A DNA stretch of 64,000 nucleotides, from NCBI RefSeq assembly GCF_016820515.1, contig NZ_JADHDV010000008.1, positions 1 to 64,000 on the forward strand, read 5' to 3'. This document shows positions 34,240 to 42,643 of the stretch, one piece after another (the stretch's first letter is position 1; each line of letters begins with the position of its first letter). This stretch comes from Pseudoxanthomonas beigongshangi (lineage in GTDB: Bacteria > Pseudomonadota > Gammaproteobacteria > Xanthomonadales > Xanthomonadaceae). The notes below the pieces were generated by a model, which was not told the DNA's origin, made no database searches, and was given only the letters and a program-made list of their open reading frames with translations. The translations under genes and the position numbers were made by a program.

Positions 34240-34408
34240 GAACGCATCCGGGCTTGCGACAGGAAAGGGCAGGCGGTTTCGCCACCCGACCGGGAGCCGC
34301 CTTCCCTGGCGGCGGCCGACGCCATCGGGCGCGGTGTCCATCCCGCTACAACGTGCCAGGCCACCGCATCCCTCAAGGATTGCCGGGCGCGGGTGGCCGA
34401 TGCCGGGT

Positions 34409-36658
34409 TCAGAGACGGATGCGCAGGTTCAGGGTGACGTTGCGTGGTTCTCCCCAATGCACGCCGTTGTAGAACCCCATCCGGCTGTAATAGTCCTTGT
34501 CCAGCAGGTTGTTGATGTTGAGACTGGCAGTGATGTTGTCGCTGAAGCGATAGCTGGCCGCCAGATTGAGCAGATGGACGGCATCCTGTTCCATCGGCGC
34601 GCGCCGGGTGAGCGGGGCGCCGGTGCCCGGGTCGTACGCGCCCGTCGGCCGGTTGCCGGTAGCTGTGAGCTTGCCTTGCCAGGTGACGCCGCCACCGATG
34701 CTCAGACGGTTCCAGCGGCCAGGCAGGCGGTAGTAGGTATTGAGGCGGAACAGATCCACCGGCTGCATGGTGTTGATGCGAACGCCGGCCGCGTTCTCGG
34801 CCTTGGCGTGGGTGAAGCCGCCGGCGATGTTCCAGTTCTCGGTGACCTGGCCTTGCACTTCCAGTTCCCAGCCCTGCACCTTGTTGCCCTTGCCGGTGGA
34901 CTTGTAGGCGTAGGTCGGCGAGCCGTTGATGATCCGCGGCGGCACCGAATCATCGATTTCCGCCAGGTTGTCCTGTTCGCTGCGGAACACCGCCGCGCTC
35001 GCGTTGAGGCCGCCATCGAAGAACTCGCCCTTCAGGCCCAGCTCGTAGCTGTTGCCCTCGATCGGATCCAGATAGCGGTCGTTGCGATCGCGATATTCCT
35101 GCGGCTTGAAGATGCTCGTGTAGCTGGCATAGGCGGTCAGCTTGTCATTGAGATCGAAGAGCACGCCGGCGTAGGGAGTGAACACATCTTCGACTTTGTA
35201 GCCACCCCGGGCCTCGAGCGTGCCGGCCGTGTTGTAGCGTTCCTCATTGGCGGTTTCCCAGGTGCTGTAGCGCGCACCAACCACCGCCTTGAGAGCGTCG
35301 GTGAAATTCAGGTGCGCGGCGATGAAACCGGCGCTCTGCCGGGTTCGGGAGCTGTAGGCGTTGTGGCCATGGCGGATACTGCCGAACCGGGGCACGTTGC
35401 CGTCCCAGTTGCGCCAGTCCGGAATCCGACTGTAGTCGGCCCAGCTGGCATAGCCGGCCGGCGGCAGGGTTTGCGTATAGGGTTCGTAAGAGCGCTGGCT
35501 CAGGGTGCTGTAGCCAGCCAGCAGGGTGTGCTCGCGGCCGAACAGGCGGAACGGACCGCCGGCGTTGAACTCCCAGGCATCGCTGCGGGTGCTTCCCAGG
35601 AAGCGCGAAGTCCACACCTGGATCCCGCTGCCGTCGGCGCGCGGAAAGCCTTCGCCGCCGTAGAACATGTAGCCGTCGGTGTCGCTGTCGGCACGGGTAT
35701 AGGCCAGTCTGGCCAGCCAGCCATTGGCGAAGGACTGTTCCAGGCGGGCGAAAGCCTGGCGATCCTCGCGTGGCCACGAACTCCATTTGGCCGACAGATT
35801 GGTGTTGCGCGGCAATCGCGCCAGACTGCCGTCGGCCATCCAGTAGGGCAGCGTGCCCCAGGTGGCGCCCTGGGTTTTCGGCGACTGGTAGTCGTAGCCC
35901 GCGGTCAGCAGCGTGCGCGGCGTCAGATCGGCTTCGATCACGCCGTACAGCACGTTCTTGTCGAGCCGGTAGAAGTCGCGCCAGGAGTCGCTCTGCTGCT
36001 TGGCGGCGACCAGGCGGCCACGCAGCCGACCATCCCAGCCCAGCGGGCCACTGATGTCGGTCTCGAAGCGGTGGTTGCTCCAGCGCCCGATCGTCAGCCC
36101 CGTGGTCATCGCGAATTCGGAGGTCGGCCGCTTGCGGATCAGGTTGATGGTGCCGGACGGATCTCCCGCGCCCGTGGTCAGGCCGGTGGCGCCACGAACC
36201 ACTTCGATGCGTTCGTACACGGCCGAATCACCGTCGGCCTTGACGTAGCCGCCGGTATTGAGCATGCCGTCGACCTGGATGTTGTTGATGGCGTAGCCGC
36301 GCGCGTTGTAGCTGACGCGCTCGCTGTCGGTGTACTGGACGAACACGCCGGTGACCTGCTGCATCACGCCGGACAGGCTGAACAGTCCCATGTCGTCCAG
36401 GCGCTGGCGGGTGATGACGGTGACCGACTGCGGGGTTTCGCGCAGGGACAGATTCAACTTGGTCGCGCTGCCGGTTTCGCGGACCGTATAGGAGTTCTTG
36501 TTTTCCTTTTCACCGTGGACTTCGATTGCATCCAGCGTCGTCGGTCCGTCCGAGGCGGCCTGCGCGCGGGCGAGTCCAGGCAGCAGCGCGCACGCCAGGG
36601 CGATGGTCTGTGCCAGGGGATGGCGGAAAGGAAGCGTGGGAACGGGGGTGGGGGACAT
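34409..36658 (-). CDS. TonB-dependent siderophore receptor
   Basis: A 749-residue outer-membrane receptor. After a signal peptide (ALPGLARAQA region) a TonB-box-like segment (TTLDAIEVHGEKE) leads directly into the plug domain (LSLRETPQSVTVITRQRLDDMG, YNARGYAINNIQVDGML, IEVVRGATGLTTGAGDPSGTINLIRKRP). A 22-strand barrel follows, ending in NVTLNLRIRL. The pattern matches FpvA/FhuE-type siderophore receptors. The secretin/TonB short N-terminal (STN) signalling domain seen in FpvA or FecA is absent, so the receptor cannot signal through a classical FecR. The ATG at 36658 gives a proper signal peptide, with AGGA 12 bases upstream. It lies 96 bp downstream of the FecR-like gene. Confidence 0.93.
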   Translation of the reverse strand: MSPTPVPTLPFRHPLAQTIALACALLPGLARAQAASDGPTTLDAIEVHGEKENKNSYTVRETGSATKLNLSLRETPQSVTVITRQRLDDMGLFSLSGVMQQVTGVFVQYTDSERVSYNARGYAINNIQVDGMLNTGGYVKADGDSAVYERIEVVRGATGLTTGAGDPSGTINLIRKRPTSEFAMTTGLTIGRWSNHRFETDISGPLGWDGRLRGRLVAAKQQSDSWRDFYRLDKNVLYGVIEADLTPRTLLTAGYDYQSPKTQGATWGTLPYWMADGSLARLPRNTNLSAKWSSWPREDRQAFARLEQSFANGWLARLAYTRADSDTDGYMFYGGEGFPRADGSGIQVWTSRFLGSTRSDAWEFNAGGPFRLFGREHTLLAGYSTLSQRSYEPYTQTLPPAGYASWADYSRIPDWRNWDGNVPRFGSIRHGHNAYSSRTRQSAGFIAAHLNFTDALKAVVGARYSTWETANEERYNTAGTLEARGGYKVEDVFTPYAGVLFDLNDKLTAYASYTSIFKPQEYRDRNDRYLDPIEGNSYELGLKGEFFDGGLNASAAVFRSEQDNLAEIDDSVPPRIINGSPTYAYKSTGKGNKVQGWELEVQGQVTENWNIAGGFTHAKAENAAGVRINTMQPVDLFRLNTYYRLPGRWNRLSIGGGVTWQGKLTATGNRPTGAYDPGTGAPLTRRAPMEQDAVHLLNLAASYRFSDNITASLNINNLLDKDYYSRMGFYNGVHWGEPRNVTLNLRIRL

Positions 36659-36754
36659 GATGTGATTCCTGAAATGGCGTGGTGTTCGCCCCGGGTGGGG
36701 TGTGCACGTACAACGCGCCAGCAATGGGAATCACTCAACGGGCAGAACGCCGTC

Positions 36755-37072
36755 TCAACGCAACAGGCAGTAGATCACCACGCAACACAGCAACAACGCC
36801 GCGACCGCCATCCACGTGGGTTGCCCGGCGCGGGACGGGGGCGTGGAAGTAATATGACTAAACTCGCTCGCGAGTATGTGCGCGGACTGTTCCAGTTGCT
36901 CGGACAACTGCAGCGTCTCTTCCCACGCGGTCTGGTGTGCGGGTTCACCCAGCCATGCCAGGAATCGTTCCTGCTCGGCCTCCTCCATCGGCACACCCGA
37001 ATGCAGGCGCACGTGCCAGGCAATGGCCTGGTCGGAGGGGGAAGGAGTTGGGCTCTCGTGGGGTGCCGACAT
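36755..37072 (-). CDS. Truncated FecR-like anti-sigma protein (DUF4880 domain plus TM)
   Basis: A 105-residue protein. Residues about 13-60 match the cytoplasmic N-terminal anti-sigma domain of FecR proteins (QAIAWHVRLHSGVP, ERFLAWLGEPAHQTAWEE). After a short linker one transmembrane helix (MAVAALLLCCVVIYCLL, about 87-103) ends the protein. Full FecR proteins have some 200 more periplasmic residues that contact the receptor. Here the stop comes two residues past the helix, and only 96 bp separate it from the receptor gene, so the domain is deleted, not frameshifted. It sits 31 bp downstream of the ECF sigma gene and should bind that sigma factor. Whether it inhibits or activates cannot be told. 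Confidence 0.8.
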   Translation of the reverse strand: MSAPHESPTPSPSDQAIAWHVRLHSGVPMEEAEQERFLAWLGEPAHQTAWEETLQLSEQLEQSAHILASEFSHITSTPPSRAGQPTWMAVAALLLCCVVIYCLLR

Positions 37073-37103
37073 GGGTGCCTGGGAGCGGTGGCCAGTATGT
37101 GGA

Positions 37104-37631
37104 TCAGGTCAACGTGTAACGTTCACCGGCGACCGCGGTTGACTCGGCCTGTGCCTGCCGGCGCAGGAAATCGCGGCAGCGATGCATGGCCAGCATCATC
37201 TCCTTTTCGACCGTGCTGGTCGATACGCCGAGCGCCTGGCCGATTTGCGGGTAGGTCCAGCCATCGATGCGTTGCATGAGGAACACCCGGCGCGTGCGCG
37301 GCGGCAGTCCGCGCAGGGTTTGCAGCAGTCCTTCCAGACGCGCGCGGCTGTCCGCCATCTGTTCCGGGGATGCGGAGGAAACGTCGGTATCGTGGCTGGC
37401 CTGGCGTGCGTGCTCGTGGCGCACGCGCCGGGATCGCAGATGATCCAGCGCCAGGTTCTGCGCGGTGCGGAACACCAGGCTGAGATCCGCTTCACCCAGA
37501 TGGCGATCCGTCAGCCGCAGGTAGGTGTCCTGCACGATGTCCTCGGCCGTGCTGTCGCAGCCGACGATGCGGCGCACCAGATGAACGATGCGCTGGCGCT
37601 CGCGGACGAAAACGCGGGTGAAGCCATCCAT
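37104..37631 (-). CDS. FecI-like ECF sigma factor
   Basis: A 175-residue ECF sigma factor of the iron-uptake (FecI/PvdS-like) group. Sigma-2 contains AEDIVQDTYLRL. Sigma-4 contains LPPRTRRVFLMQRIDGWTYPQIGQALGVSTSTVEKEMMLAMHRC. It should direct transcription of the downstream receptor and reductase genes under low iron. An in-frame GTG at 37649 would add six residues. I prefer the ATG at 37631 because the Fur box at 37657-37675 implies a transcription start close to the GTG. Neither has a clear Shine-Dalgarno. It is first in the fecI-fecR-receptor series. Confidence 0.87.
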   Translation of the reverse strand: MDGFTRVFVRERQRIVHLVRRIVGCDSTAEDIVQDTYLRLTDRHLGEADLSLVFRTAQNLALDHLRSRRVRHEHARQASHDTDVSSASPEQMADSRARLEGLLQTLRGLPPRTRRVFLMQRIDGWTYPQIGQALGVSTSTVEKEMMLAMHRCRDFLRRQAQAESTAVAGERYTLT

Positions 37632-37656
37632 GTCGTCGGCAGTTCTCACGATAATC

Positions 37657-37675
37657 GCAAATGATAGTCATTACC
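37657..37675 (-). promoter_or_regulatory. Fur box upstream of the ECF sigma gene
   Basis: Read on the minus strand, GGTAATGACTATCATTTGC matches 14 of 19 positions of the Fur consensus GATAATGATAATCATTATC. It is embedded in a CAAATG...CATTTG dyad (37658-37680). It lies about 26 bases upstream of the sigma-factor start, where a bound Fur would block the promoter. Iron repression of the whole uptake locus is the expected result. Confidence 0.75.
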
Positions 37676-37721
37676 ATTTGAACGGGCAACGTGGACCACA
37701 TAGACGCCCCAGAAACCGCGG

Positions 37722-38567
37722 TCAACGACTGTGGAACAGTACGGGAGCGTCCGGTCTTATGGCATCGCCGGTGCGCAGCCACGCCGCTGTCGCGGTTTCG
37801 ATGGTGCAGGGACCGAGCGTGGCGATGCGCAGTGGCCGCGTGCGTGCCTGGCGTTCCAGGATCGCCAGCATCCCGGCCAGCATCGCGCCGGAGAACGGCG
37901 AATAGAGGTAATACACGCTCGCGGCGGATAGATCGGCGGTGCGGGCGTCGCCGGCGACGAAGCGGACGTGCTGAAGCGCCAGCGCGTCGGCACTGCGCCG
38001 CGCGCTGGCGACGTAGGCGGGCTCGATTTCGATGCCGACGGCCTGCGCGGGCGTGAGGATGGCGGTCAGCAGCGGGAGATGGCCCAGGCCCGAACCGAGA
38101 TCGATCAGGACATCGGATTCGCGCAAATCCAGCCGGCGCAGCAGCGCCAGCAAGTGGCGCGCCGGCGTGGGCTGGTAGAACACCATGTCCGGAAGCAGCC
38201 CGCCGATGTCCGTCGAGGGCGCATCCGGCGCGAGCACCTCGGCCAACAGCGCGTCCAATGCGTCATAGCCATCGCCATCGGGTGCGTCGCCTTCGCCTGC
38301 CGTCAGCGCGGTGAGCGCTTCCGCGCCCCGGCCCTGGCGGATGGCGCCACGCAGCATCGCGCAGAAATCGTGATGGATTGCTTCCAGTTCTTCGCGCAGC
38401 GCGCCTGTCTGTCGGGACAGCCCGGCCTCTGCCTGGAAACCGGAGGCTTCCAGGCGATCCAGCACATCACCACGCCGACGCCATTGATCCGGCGCGCGCA
38501 GGGCGGCGTCGGCCGTCCAGTGCCGCACCTGTTGCCGTAATCGATCGAGCGGATCCGGAGCGGACAA
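37722..38567 (-). CDS. Class I SAM-dependent methyltransferase-like protein
   Basis: A 281-residue protein. The C-terminal half is a Rossmann-type methyltransferase with SAM motif I DVLIDLGSGLGHLPL, the acidic VGIEIEPAYVASARRSADAL and FVAGDARTADL, then a YYLYSPFSGAMLAGML block. The N-terminal half is helical and charged, of unknown role (ALREELEAIHHDFCAMLRG). Substrate not assignable. Its start is 12 bp after the stop of the TraB-family gene, so it is the last gene of a leftward run beginning at the aldo/keto reductase (43615). Confidence 0.82.
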   Translation of the reverse strand: MSAPDPLDRLRQQVRHWTADAALRAPDQWRRRGDVLDRLEASGFQAEAGLSRQTGALREELEAIHHDFCAMLRGAIRQGRGAEALTALTAGEGDAPDGDGYDALDALLAEVLAPDAPSTDIGGLLPDMVFYQPTPARHLLALLRRLDLRESDVLIDLGSGLGHLPLLTAILTPAQAVGIEIEPAYVASARRSADALALQHVRFVAGDARTADLSAASVYYLYSPFSGAMLAGMLAILERQARTRPLRIATLGPCTIETATAAWLRTGDAIRPDAPVLFHSR

Positions 38568-38579
38568 TCGGCAGCCGGA

Positions 38580-39824
38580 TCAGCCGAACAGCTTGCCCAG
38601 CATGCGCAGCCCGCCGGTCCACACGCCGATGGCCGTTCCCAGGCTGGTCAGGAAGAAGTTGAGCAGCACCCGCGCCACCCGGTTGCGCCACCAGCCGCGC
38701 AGGGTCTGCACATCGTCGCGCAGCGCCATGAAATCCGCATAGGTCGGTTTGCGCAGGCTCGCCTCGACCAGGGCGCTCACGGTGCCGGACGCCAGCGCCG
38801 GATGCAGCGGGGTGAGCGGGGAGGCGACGAACGCGGCGGCGATGCTCAGGGGATGCCCCCCGGCGATGGCGCAGCCCAATGCGCCGAGGGCACCGGTCGC
38901 GAGCACCCATTGCACGATGAGATCCGAACCGACGTCCACGCCGCCCCGATAGAAACCCCAGGCGAAGCCACCCAGCACGAACGTGGTCAGCAGAATGGTG
39001 AACCAGGGAATGCTGCTCTTTTCGGGAATGTGCTCCAGCTCGGCGAGCGTGGCGGCCGGTTCATCGTTGTCCTCGCGCAGGTGCCGGGCCAGTCCGTGCA
39101 GATGGCCCGCGCCGACCACCGCCAGCATTTCGTGCGGCTTGTCGCCCTTGGTCTGTTGGCCGCCGGCCTGGCGCAGGCGCGTGGCCATGTAGCGATCCCG
39201 CTCGGCGATGACGGTTTCGTACAGCGCCGGATTGTCCTGGGCGAATTCGCCGAAGCTCGATTCGAGCATGTCACCCTGTTTCAGCTTCTCGATTTCGGCA
39301 TCGCCGACTTCCTCGTCGGCGAACATGCCGGCCAGGATGCCGGCGCTGATCTTGGCGCGGCCCCACCAGCTCAGGCGATGCAGGGCGCGCTTGAAGGTCA
39401 GGCCGACCTCGCGATCGATCAGGTGCACCGGCAGCCCGCGTTCGCGCGCGTCTAGCGCGCCGGCCTTGAGTTCGGCACCGGGTTCCACGTCCAGTTGTTC
39501 CGCCAGCCGGCGCTGGTACGCGGCCAGGGCCAGGTTGGCGGCAAACAGGTGGGTCTTGCCTTCGCGCAGCACCTTGATGAGATCCAGCTTTGCCAGCGCG
39601 TCGGGATCCGTGAGCGATTGCAGACGGCCGGCGTCGAGTTCGACCGCCACGCTGTCGTAGGCGCCACTGGCGACCGCCGCGCGCACGGCGTCCACGCTGC
39701 TGCGCGAGACGTGCGCGGTGCCGAGCAGGGTGTAGCGGATGCCGTCGCGTTCGACGATCTGGTGCGGCTGACCGGCCAGCGGGTCGTGCGCGGCGGGAAG
39801 AGGGGACGGCGTAGGGTCGTTCAT
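38580..39824 (-). CDS. TraB/PrgY/GumN-family membrane protein
   Basis: A 414-residue protein. The N-terminal TraB/TIKI domain has the two conserved histidine motifs GTAHVS (near residue 37) and GAGHLHGL, which form the putative metalloprotease active site in the TIKI/TraB clan. The C-terminal third has three to four hydrophobic helices (IPWFTILLTTFVLGGFAWGF, LIVQWVLATGALGALGCAIAGGHPLSIAAAF, VLLNFFLTSLGTAIGVW). PrgY relatives reduce pheromone activity in enterococci, and bacterial chromosomal functions are unknown. Two starts are possible, ATG 39836 (overlapping the GNAT stop) and ATG 39824 (4 bp after it). Neither has a clear ribosome site. Confidence 0.85.
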   Translation of the reverse strand: MNDPTPSPLPAAHDPLAGQPHQIVERDGIRYTLLGTAHVSRSSVDAVRAAVASGAYDSVAVELDAGRLQSLTDPDALAKLDLIKVLREGKTHLFAANLALAAYQRRLAEQLDVEPGAELKAGALDARERGLPVHLIDREVGLTFKRALHRLSWWGRAKISAGILAGMFADEEVGDAEIEKLKQGDMLESSFGEFAQDNPALYETVIAERDRYMATRLRQAGGQQTKGDKPHEMLAVVGAGHLHGLARHLREDNDEPAATLAELEHIPEKSSIPWFTILLTTFVLGGFAWGFYRGGVDVGSDLIVQWVLATGALGALGCAIAGGHPLSIAAAFVASPLTPLHPALASGTVSALVEASLRKPTYADFMALRDDVQTLRGWWRNRVARVLLNFFLTSLGTAIGVWTGGLRMLGKLFG

Positions 39825-39828
39825 GGTG

Positions 39829-40359
39829 TCATTCATCGGAAGGGGCCGCGCCGTCACCCGCGCCGAGCGCGCGTTGCATCTGCACGGTATCGAGCCAGCG
39901 GCCGTGCTTGCGGCCCAGGCCCTGGAAGACGCCAACGGTGCGGAAGCCCAGCTTTTCATGCAGGGCGACCGAGGCGCCGTTGGCGGGTTCGCCGATCACC
40001 GCGATCATCTGCCGGAAGCCGCTGGCTTCGCAGGCGTCGATCAGGCGTTGCAGCAGCGCCTTGCCGACGCCCTGGCCCTGGTGCTCGGGAACGATGTAGA
40101 CCGTGTCCTCCACGGTCCAGCGGTAGCCGATGCGGCTGCGATAGCTGCTGGCGTAGGCGTAGCCGGCGAAGCGGCCATCGCGTTCGGCGACGAAGTAGGG
40201 ATAGCCCGCCGCCTGCACGGCGCGCATGCGTTGCGCCATTTCGGCCTCGTCGGGTACGTCGTATTCGTAGGTCGCCACGCGCTCGCGCACTTCCTCGGCG
40301 TACAGGGCGGCGATGGCCGGGATGTCGGCCTCGGTGGCGTCGCGGATGTGCAGGGGCAA
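39829..40359 (-). CDS. GNAT-family N-acetyltransferase (Pat-like)
   Basis: A 176-residue single-domain GNAT with IRDATEADIPAIAALYAEEV, the acetyl-CoA loop VPEHQGQGVGKALLQRLID and the terminal ASVALHEKLGFRTVGVFQGLGRKHGRWLDTVQMQR. This is the pattern of the phosphinothricin/methionine sulfone acetyltransferase subfamily (Pat/MnaT/YncA). In most bacteria these act on amino-acid derivatives. The position 12 bp after aguB makes a polyamine-related substrate conceivable, but that is only a guess. Confidence 0.9.
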   Translation of the reverse strand: MPLHIRDATEADIPAIAALYAEEVRERVATYEYDVPDEAEMAQRMRAVQAAGYPYFVAERDGRFAGYAYASSYRSRIGYRWTVEDTVYIVPEHQGQGVGKALLQRLIDACEASGFRQMIAVIGEPANGASVALHEKLGFRTVGVFQGLGRKHGRWLDTVQMQRALGAGDGAAPSDE

Positions 40360-40371
40360 GCGGGTGATGCC

Positions 40372-41259
40372 TCAGTCGATGTAGCGCTTGAGCAGATCGC
40401 CGTAGGCGTCGATGCGGCGGTCACGCAGGAACGGCCAGATCCGGCGCACGTGCTCGCTGCGTTCCATGTCCACTTCCACACTCAGGAGGGTGGCGTCGGT
40501 GCCGGCCTCGGCGAGGAACTCGCCCTGCGGACCCAGCACATGGCTGTTGCCCCAGAACTGGATGCCGGACGTGCCCAGCGGCGAGGGTTCGTGGCCGACG
40601 CGGTTGCAACTGAGCACCGGCAGGCCGTTGGCGACCGCATGGCCGCGATGGCTCAGTACCCACGCATCGCGCTGGCGATTCTTTTCTTCCTGCGTGTCGT
40701 CAGGATCCCAGCCAATCGCGGTCGGGTACAGCAACAGCTCGGCGCCGGCCAGCGCCATCAGGCGCGCGGCTTCCGGGTACCACTGGTCCCAGCACACCAG
40801 CACGCCCAAGCGACCGACCGAAGTGTCGATCGGCTTGAAGCCGATGTCGCCGGGAGTGAAATAGAACTTCTCGTAGAAGCCCGGATCATCCGGGATGTGC
40901 ATCTTGCGGTACTTGCCCGCGATGCTGCCGTCCTTCTCGAACACCACCGCAGTGTTGTGGTACAGGCCGGTGGCGCGGCGCTCGAACAGCGAACTCACCA
41001 GCACCACGTTGTGTTGCTTCGCCAGGCGGCTCAGGCGTTCGGTGCTGGGGCCGGGAATCGGTTCGGCCAGGTCGAACTCGCCGACCGACTCGTGCTGGCA
41101 GAAGTATGGGCCGTTGTGCAGTTCCTGCAGCAGCACCAGGCGCGCGCCGCGGCGGGCGGCCTCGGCCACGCGTTCCTCGATCACCGACAGGTTGGCGTCG
41201 GCATCGCCGTGGTTCTTTTCCTGGATCAGGGCGACGGGCAGGGAGGTCTTGCGGGTCAT
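40372..41259 (-). CDS. aguB: N-carbamoylputrescine amidase
   Basis: A 295-residue nitrilase-superfamily hydrolase that converts N-carbamoylputrescine to putrescine, CO2 and ammonia. The catalytic triad is visible: E46 (LQELHNGPYFCQ), K119 (KYRKMHIPDDPGFYEKFYFTPGD) and C156 (GVLVCWDQWYPEAARLMAL). The whole pattern is characteristic of AguB and plant CPA proteins. The partner gene aguA is at 43796-44833 on the same strand, separated by an aldo/keto reductase and a carrier gene. Confidence 0.95.
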   Translation of the reverse strand: MTRKTSLPVALIQEKNHGDADANLSVIEERVAEAARRGARLVLLQELHNGPYFCQHESVGEFDLAEPIPGPSTERLSRLAKQHNVVLVSSLFERRATGLYHNTAVVFEKDGSIAGKYRKMHIPDDPGFYEKFYFTPGDIGFKPIDTSVGRLGVLVCWDQWYPEAARLMALAGAELLLYPTAIGWDPDDTQEEKNRQRDAWVLSHRGHAVANGLPVLSCNRVGHEPSPLGTSGIQFWGNSHVLGPQGEFLAEAGTDATLLSVEVDMERSEHVRRIWPFLRDRRIDAYGDLLKRYID

Positions 41260-41346
41260 GGCGGGGGCGGTGTTGAGCGGACGCGCATGGTAACGCGGAT
41301 GGCCCGGCCCCGGGCCGACCGCGGGTGAACGGCGGGCGCGGCGCCG

Positions 41347-42636
41347 TCAGGCGCCGGCCTGCTCGCGACGGCGCTGGGCGCGCCCCAGCCAGGCGCCGTT
41401 GCCGGCCCAGACCAGGGCGATGCCGGCGCCGATGAACATCGCCAGCGCGGGGTGCTCCGCGACCAGATCCAGCATCCGCTTCACCCAGCCGCTGAGCGCG
41501 TCGGCACCGCGATAGACCACGGTGTCGATGAAGTTCTTGGCCTTGTACTTGTCCTCGGCGCCGACCACGGTGTACAGCATCTCGCGGCCCGGCCGCACCA
41601 GCGCGTATTCGCCCGCGCGGCGCACCACCATCACCACCGCGAACACCGCGAAGGTGGGCGCCAGCGCCAGCCACAGGAAACCGGCGGCGGTGATCAGCGG
41701 TACCAGTACCAGCAGGATGCCCACGCCGAGCCGGCGCGCGATCTGCCCGGTGATGAAGATCTGGGTCAGGATCGCCAAGCTCTGCACGATGGTGTCGATC
41801 AAGCCGAACACCTGGGTCTGGCGGGTGCGGTCGGGGAATACCTCAGCGACCAGCCGCGCCTGTTCGAAGTACAGGAAGGTGCTGACGCTGGCCAGCAGCA
41901 GCACGAACAGGGCGATGCCCAGCAGGTAAGGCGAGCGGAACACCGCCGTCGCGCCCGCGAACGGATTTCCGCCCAGCGGGTGGCTGCGGGTGGCGCCATC
42001 CTGGATCGGAAGCGGATGCGCGTCGCGCCAGCGCTGCAGCCAGTTGGCGGCGGCGATGCTGCCGGCCAGGAACAGCGCGGACAGCAGCACCAGCCCGGCA
42101 TGCCCCAGCGGCGCGACCAGCAGGGTGCCGAGGATGGGGCCGAACAGGCCGCCGAGACTGGCGCCGCCCGCCATCAACGCGAACAGCCGCTTGGCCTGCG
42201 CCACCACGAACAGGTCCGCCAGCACGCTCCAGGCCAGCGAAATGGTCAGCAGGTTGAACACCGACAGCCAGATGTAGAACGTGCGCGCGATCCAGACGTT
42301 CTCCGGCTGCCAGGCGAACAGCGCGGCGAAAACCAGCAGGTTCAGCACGAAGAAGCCGAAGGTCCATGGCAGGATATGCCGCCGCCGTACCCGCGCCGCC
42401 ACCCAGCCGAACAGCGGCATCGCCGCCAGGGTCGCCACGAAGGTGCCGGTGAACAGCCATTGCAGGTTGTCCACGCCGCCGGCCACGCCCATCGTCTCGC
42501 GCACGGGACGCAGCATGAAGTAGCCGGTGAACAGCAGGAAGAACAGCGCCAGTCCCGCGACGACCGCGGCGGTCTCGCGGGGTTCGACGTTGAACAGGCG
42601 GGCGATCAGGTTGGGGCGCGGCGAGGCGTCGCTCAT
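41347..42636 (-). CDS. MFS-type transporter
   Basis: A 429-residue inner-membrane protein with about twelve hydrophobic segments. The N-terminal FLLFTGYFMLRPVRETMGVAGG and the later WSVLADLFVVAQAKRLFALMAGGASLGGLFGPILG resemble the branch of MFS close to Npt/Tlc nucleotide carriers. Bacterial relatives of this type are mostly uncharacterised. It starts seven bases after the aldo/keto reductase stop and is 87 bp upstream of aguB. Import or export of agmatine, putrescine or an intermediate is a reasonable guess. Confidence 0.85.
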   Translation of the reverse strand: MSDASPRPNLIARLFNVEPRETAAVVAGLALFFLLFTGYFMLRPVRETMGVAGGVDNLQWLFTGTFVATLAAMPLFGWVAARVRRRHILPWTFGFFVLNLLVFAALFAWQPENVWIARTFYIWLSVFNLLTISLAWSVLADLFVVAQAKRLFALMAGGASLGGLFGPILGTLLVAPLGHAGLVLLSALFLAGSIAAANWLQRWRDAHPLPIQDGATRSHPLGGNPFAGATAVFRSPYLLGIALFVLLLASVSTFLYFEQARLVAEVFPDRTRQTQVFGLIDTIVQSLAILTQIFITGQIARRLGVGILLVLVPLITAAGFLWLALAPTFAVFAVVMVVRRAGEYALVRPGREMLYTVVGAEDKYKAKNFIDTVVYRGADALSGWVKRMLDLVAEHPALAMFIGAGIALVWAGNGAWLGRAQRRREQAGA

Positions 42637-42643
42637 CGGGTAC

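Noticed and set aside
34148-37279. 1043-codon open frame opposite the siderophore receptor and FecR-like genes
   Set aside because: It crosses several real genes and their intergenic regions, shows no domain, and contradicts the clear receptor frame.
37632-37649. GTG at 37649 as start of the ECF sigma factor
   Set aside because: Possible, but it sits where the Fur-box position would place the transcription start. The ATG at 37631 is kept, with low certainty.
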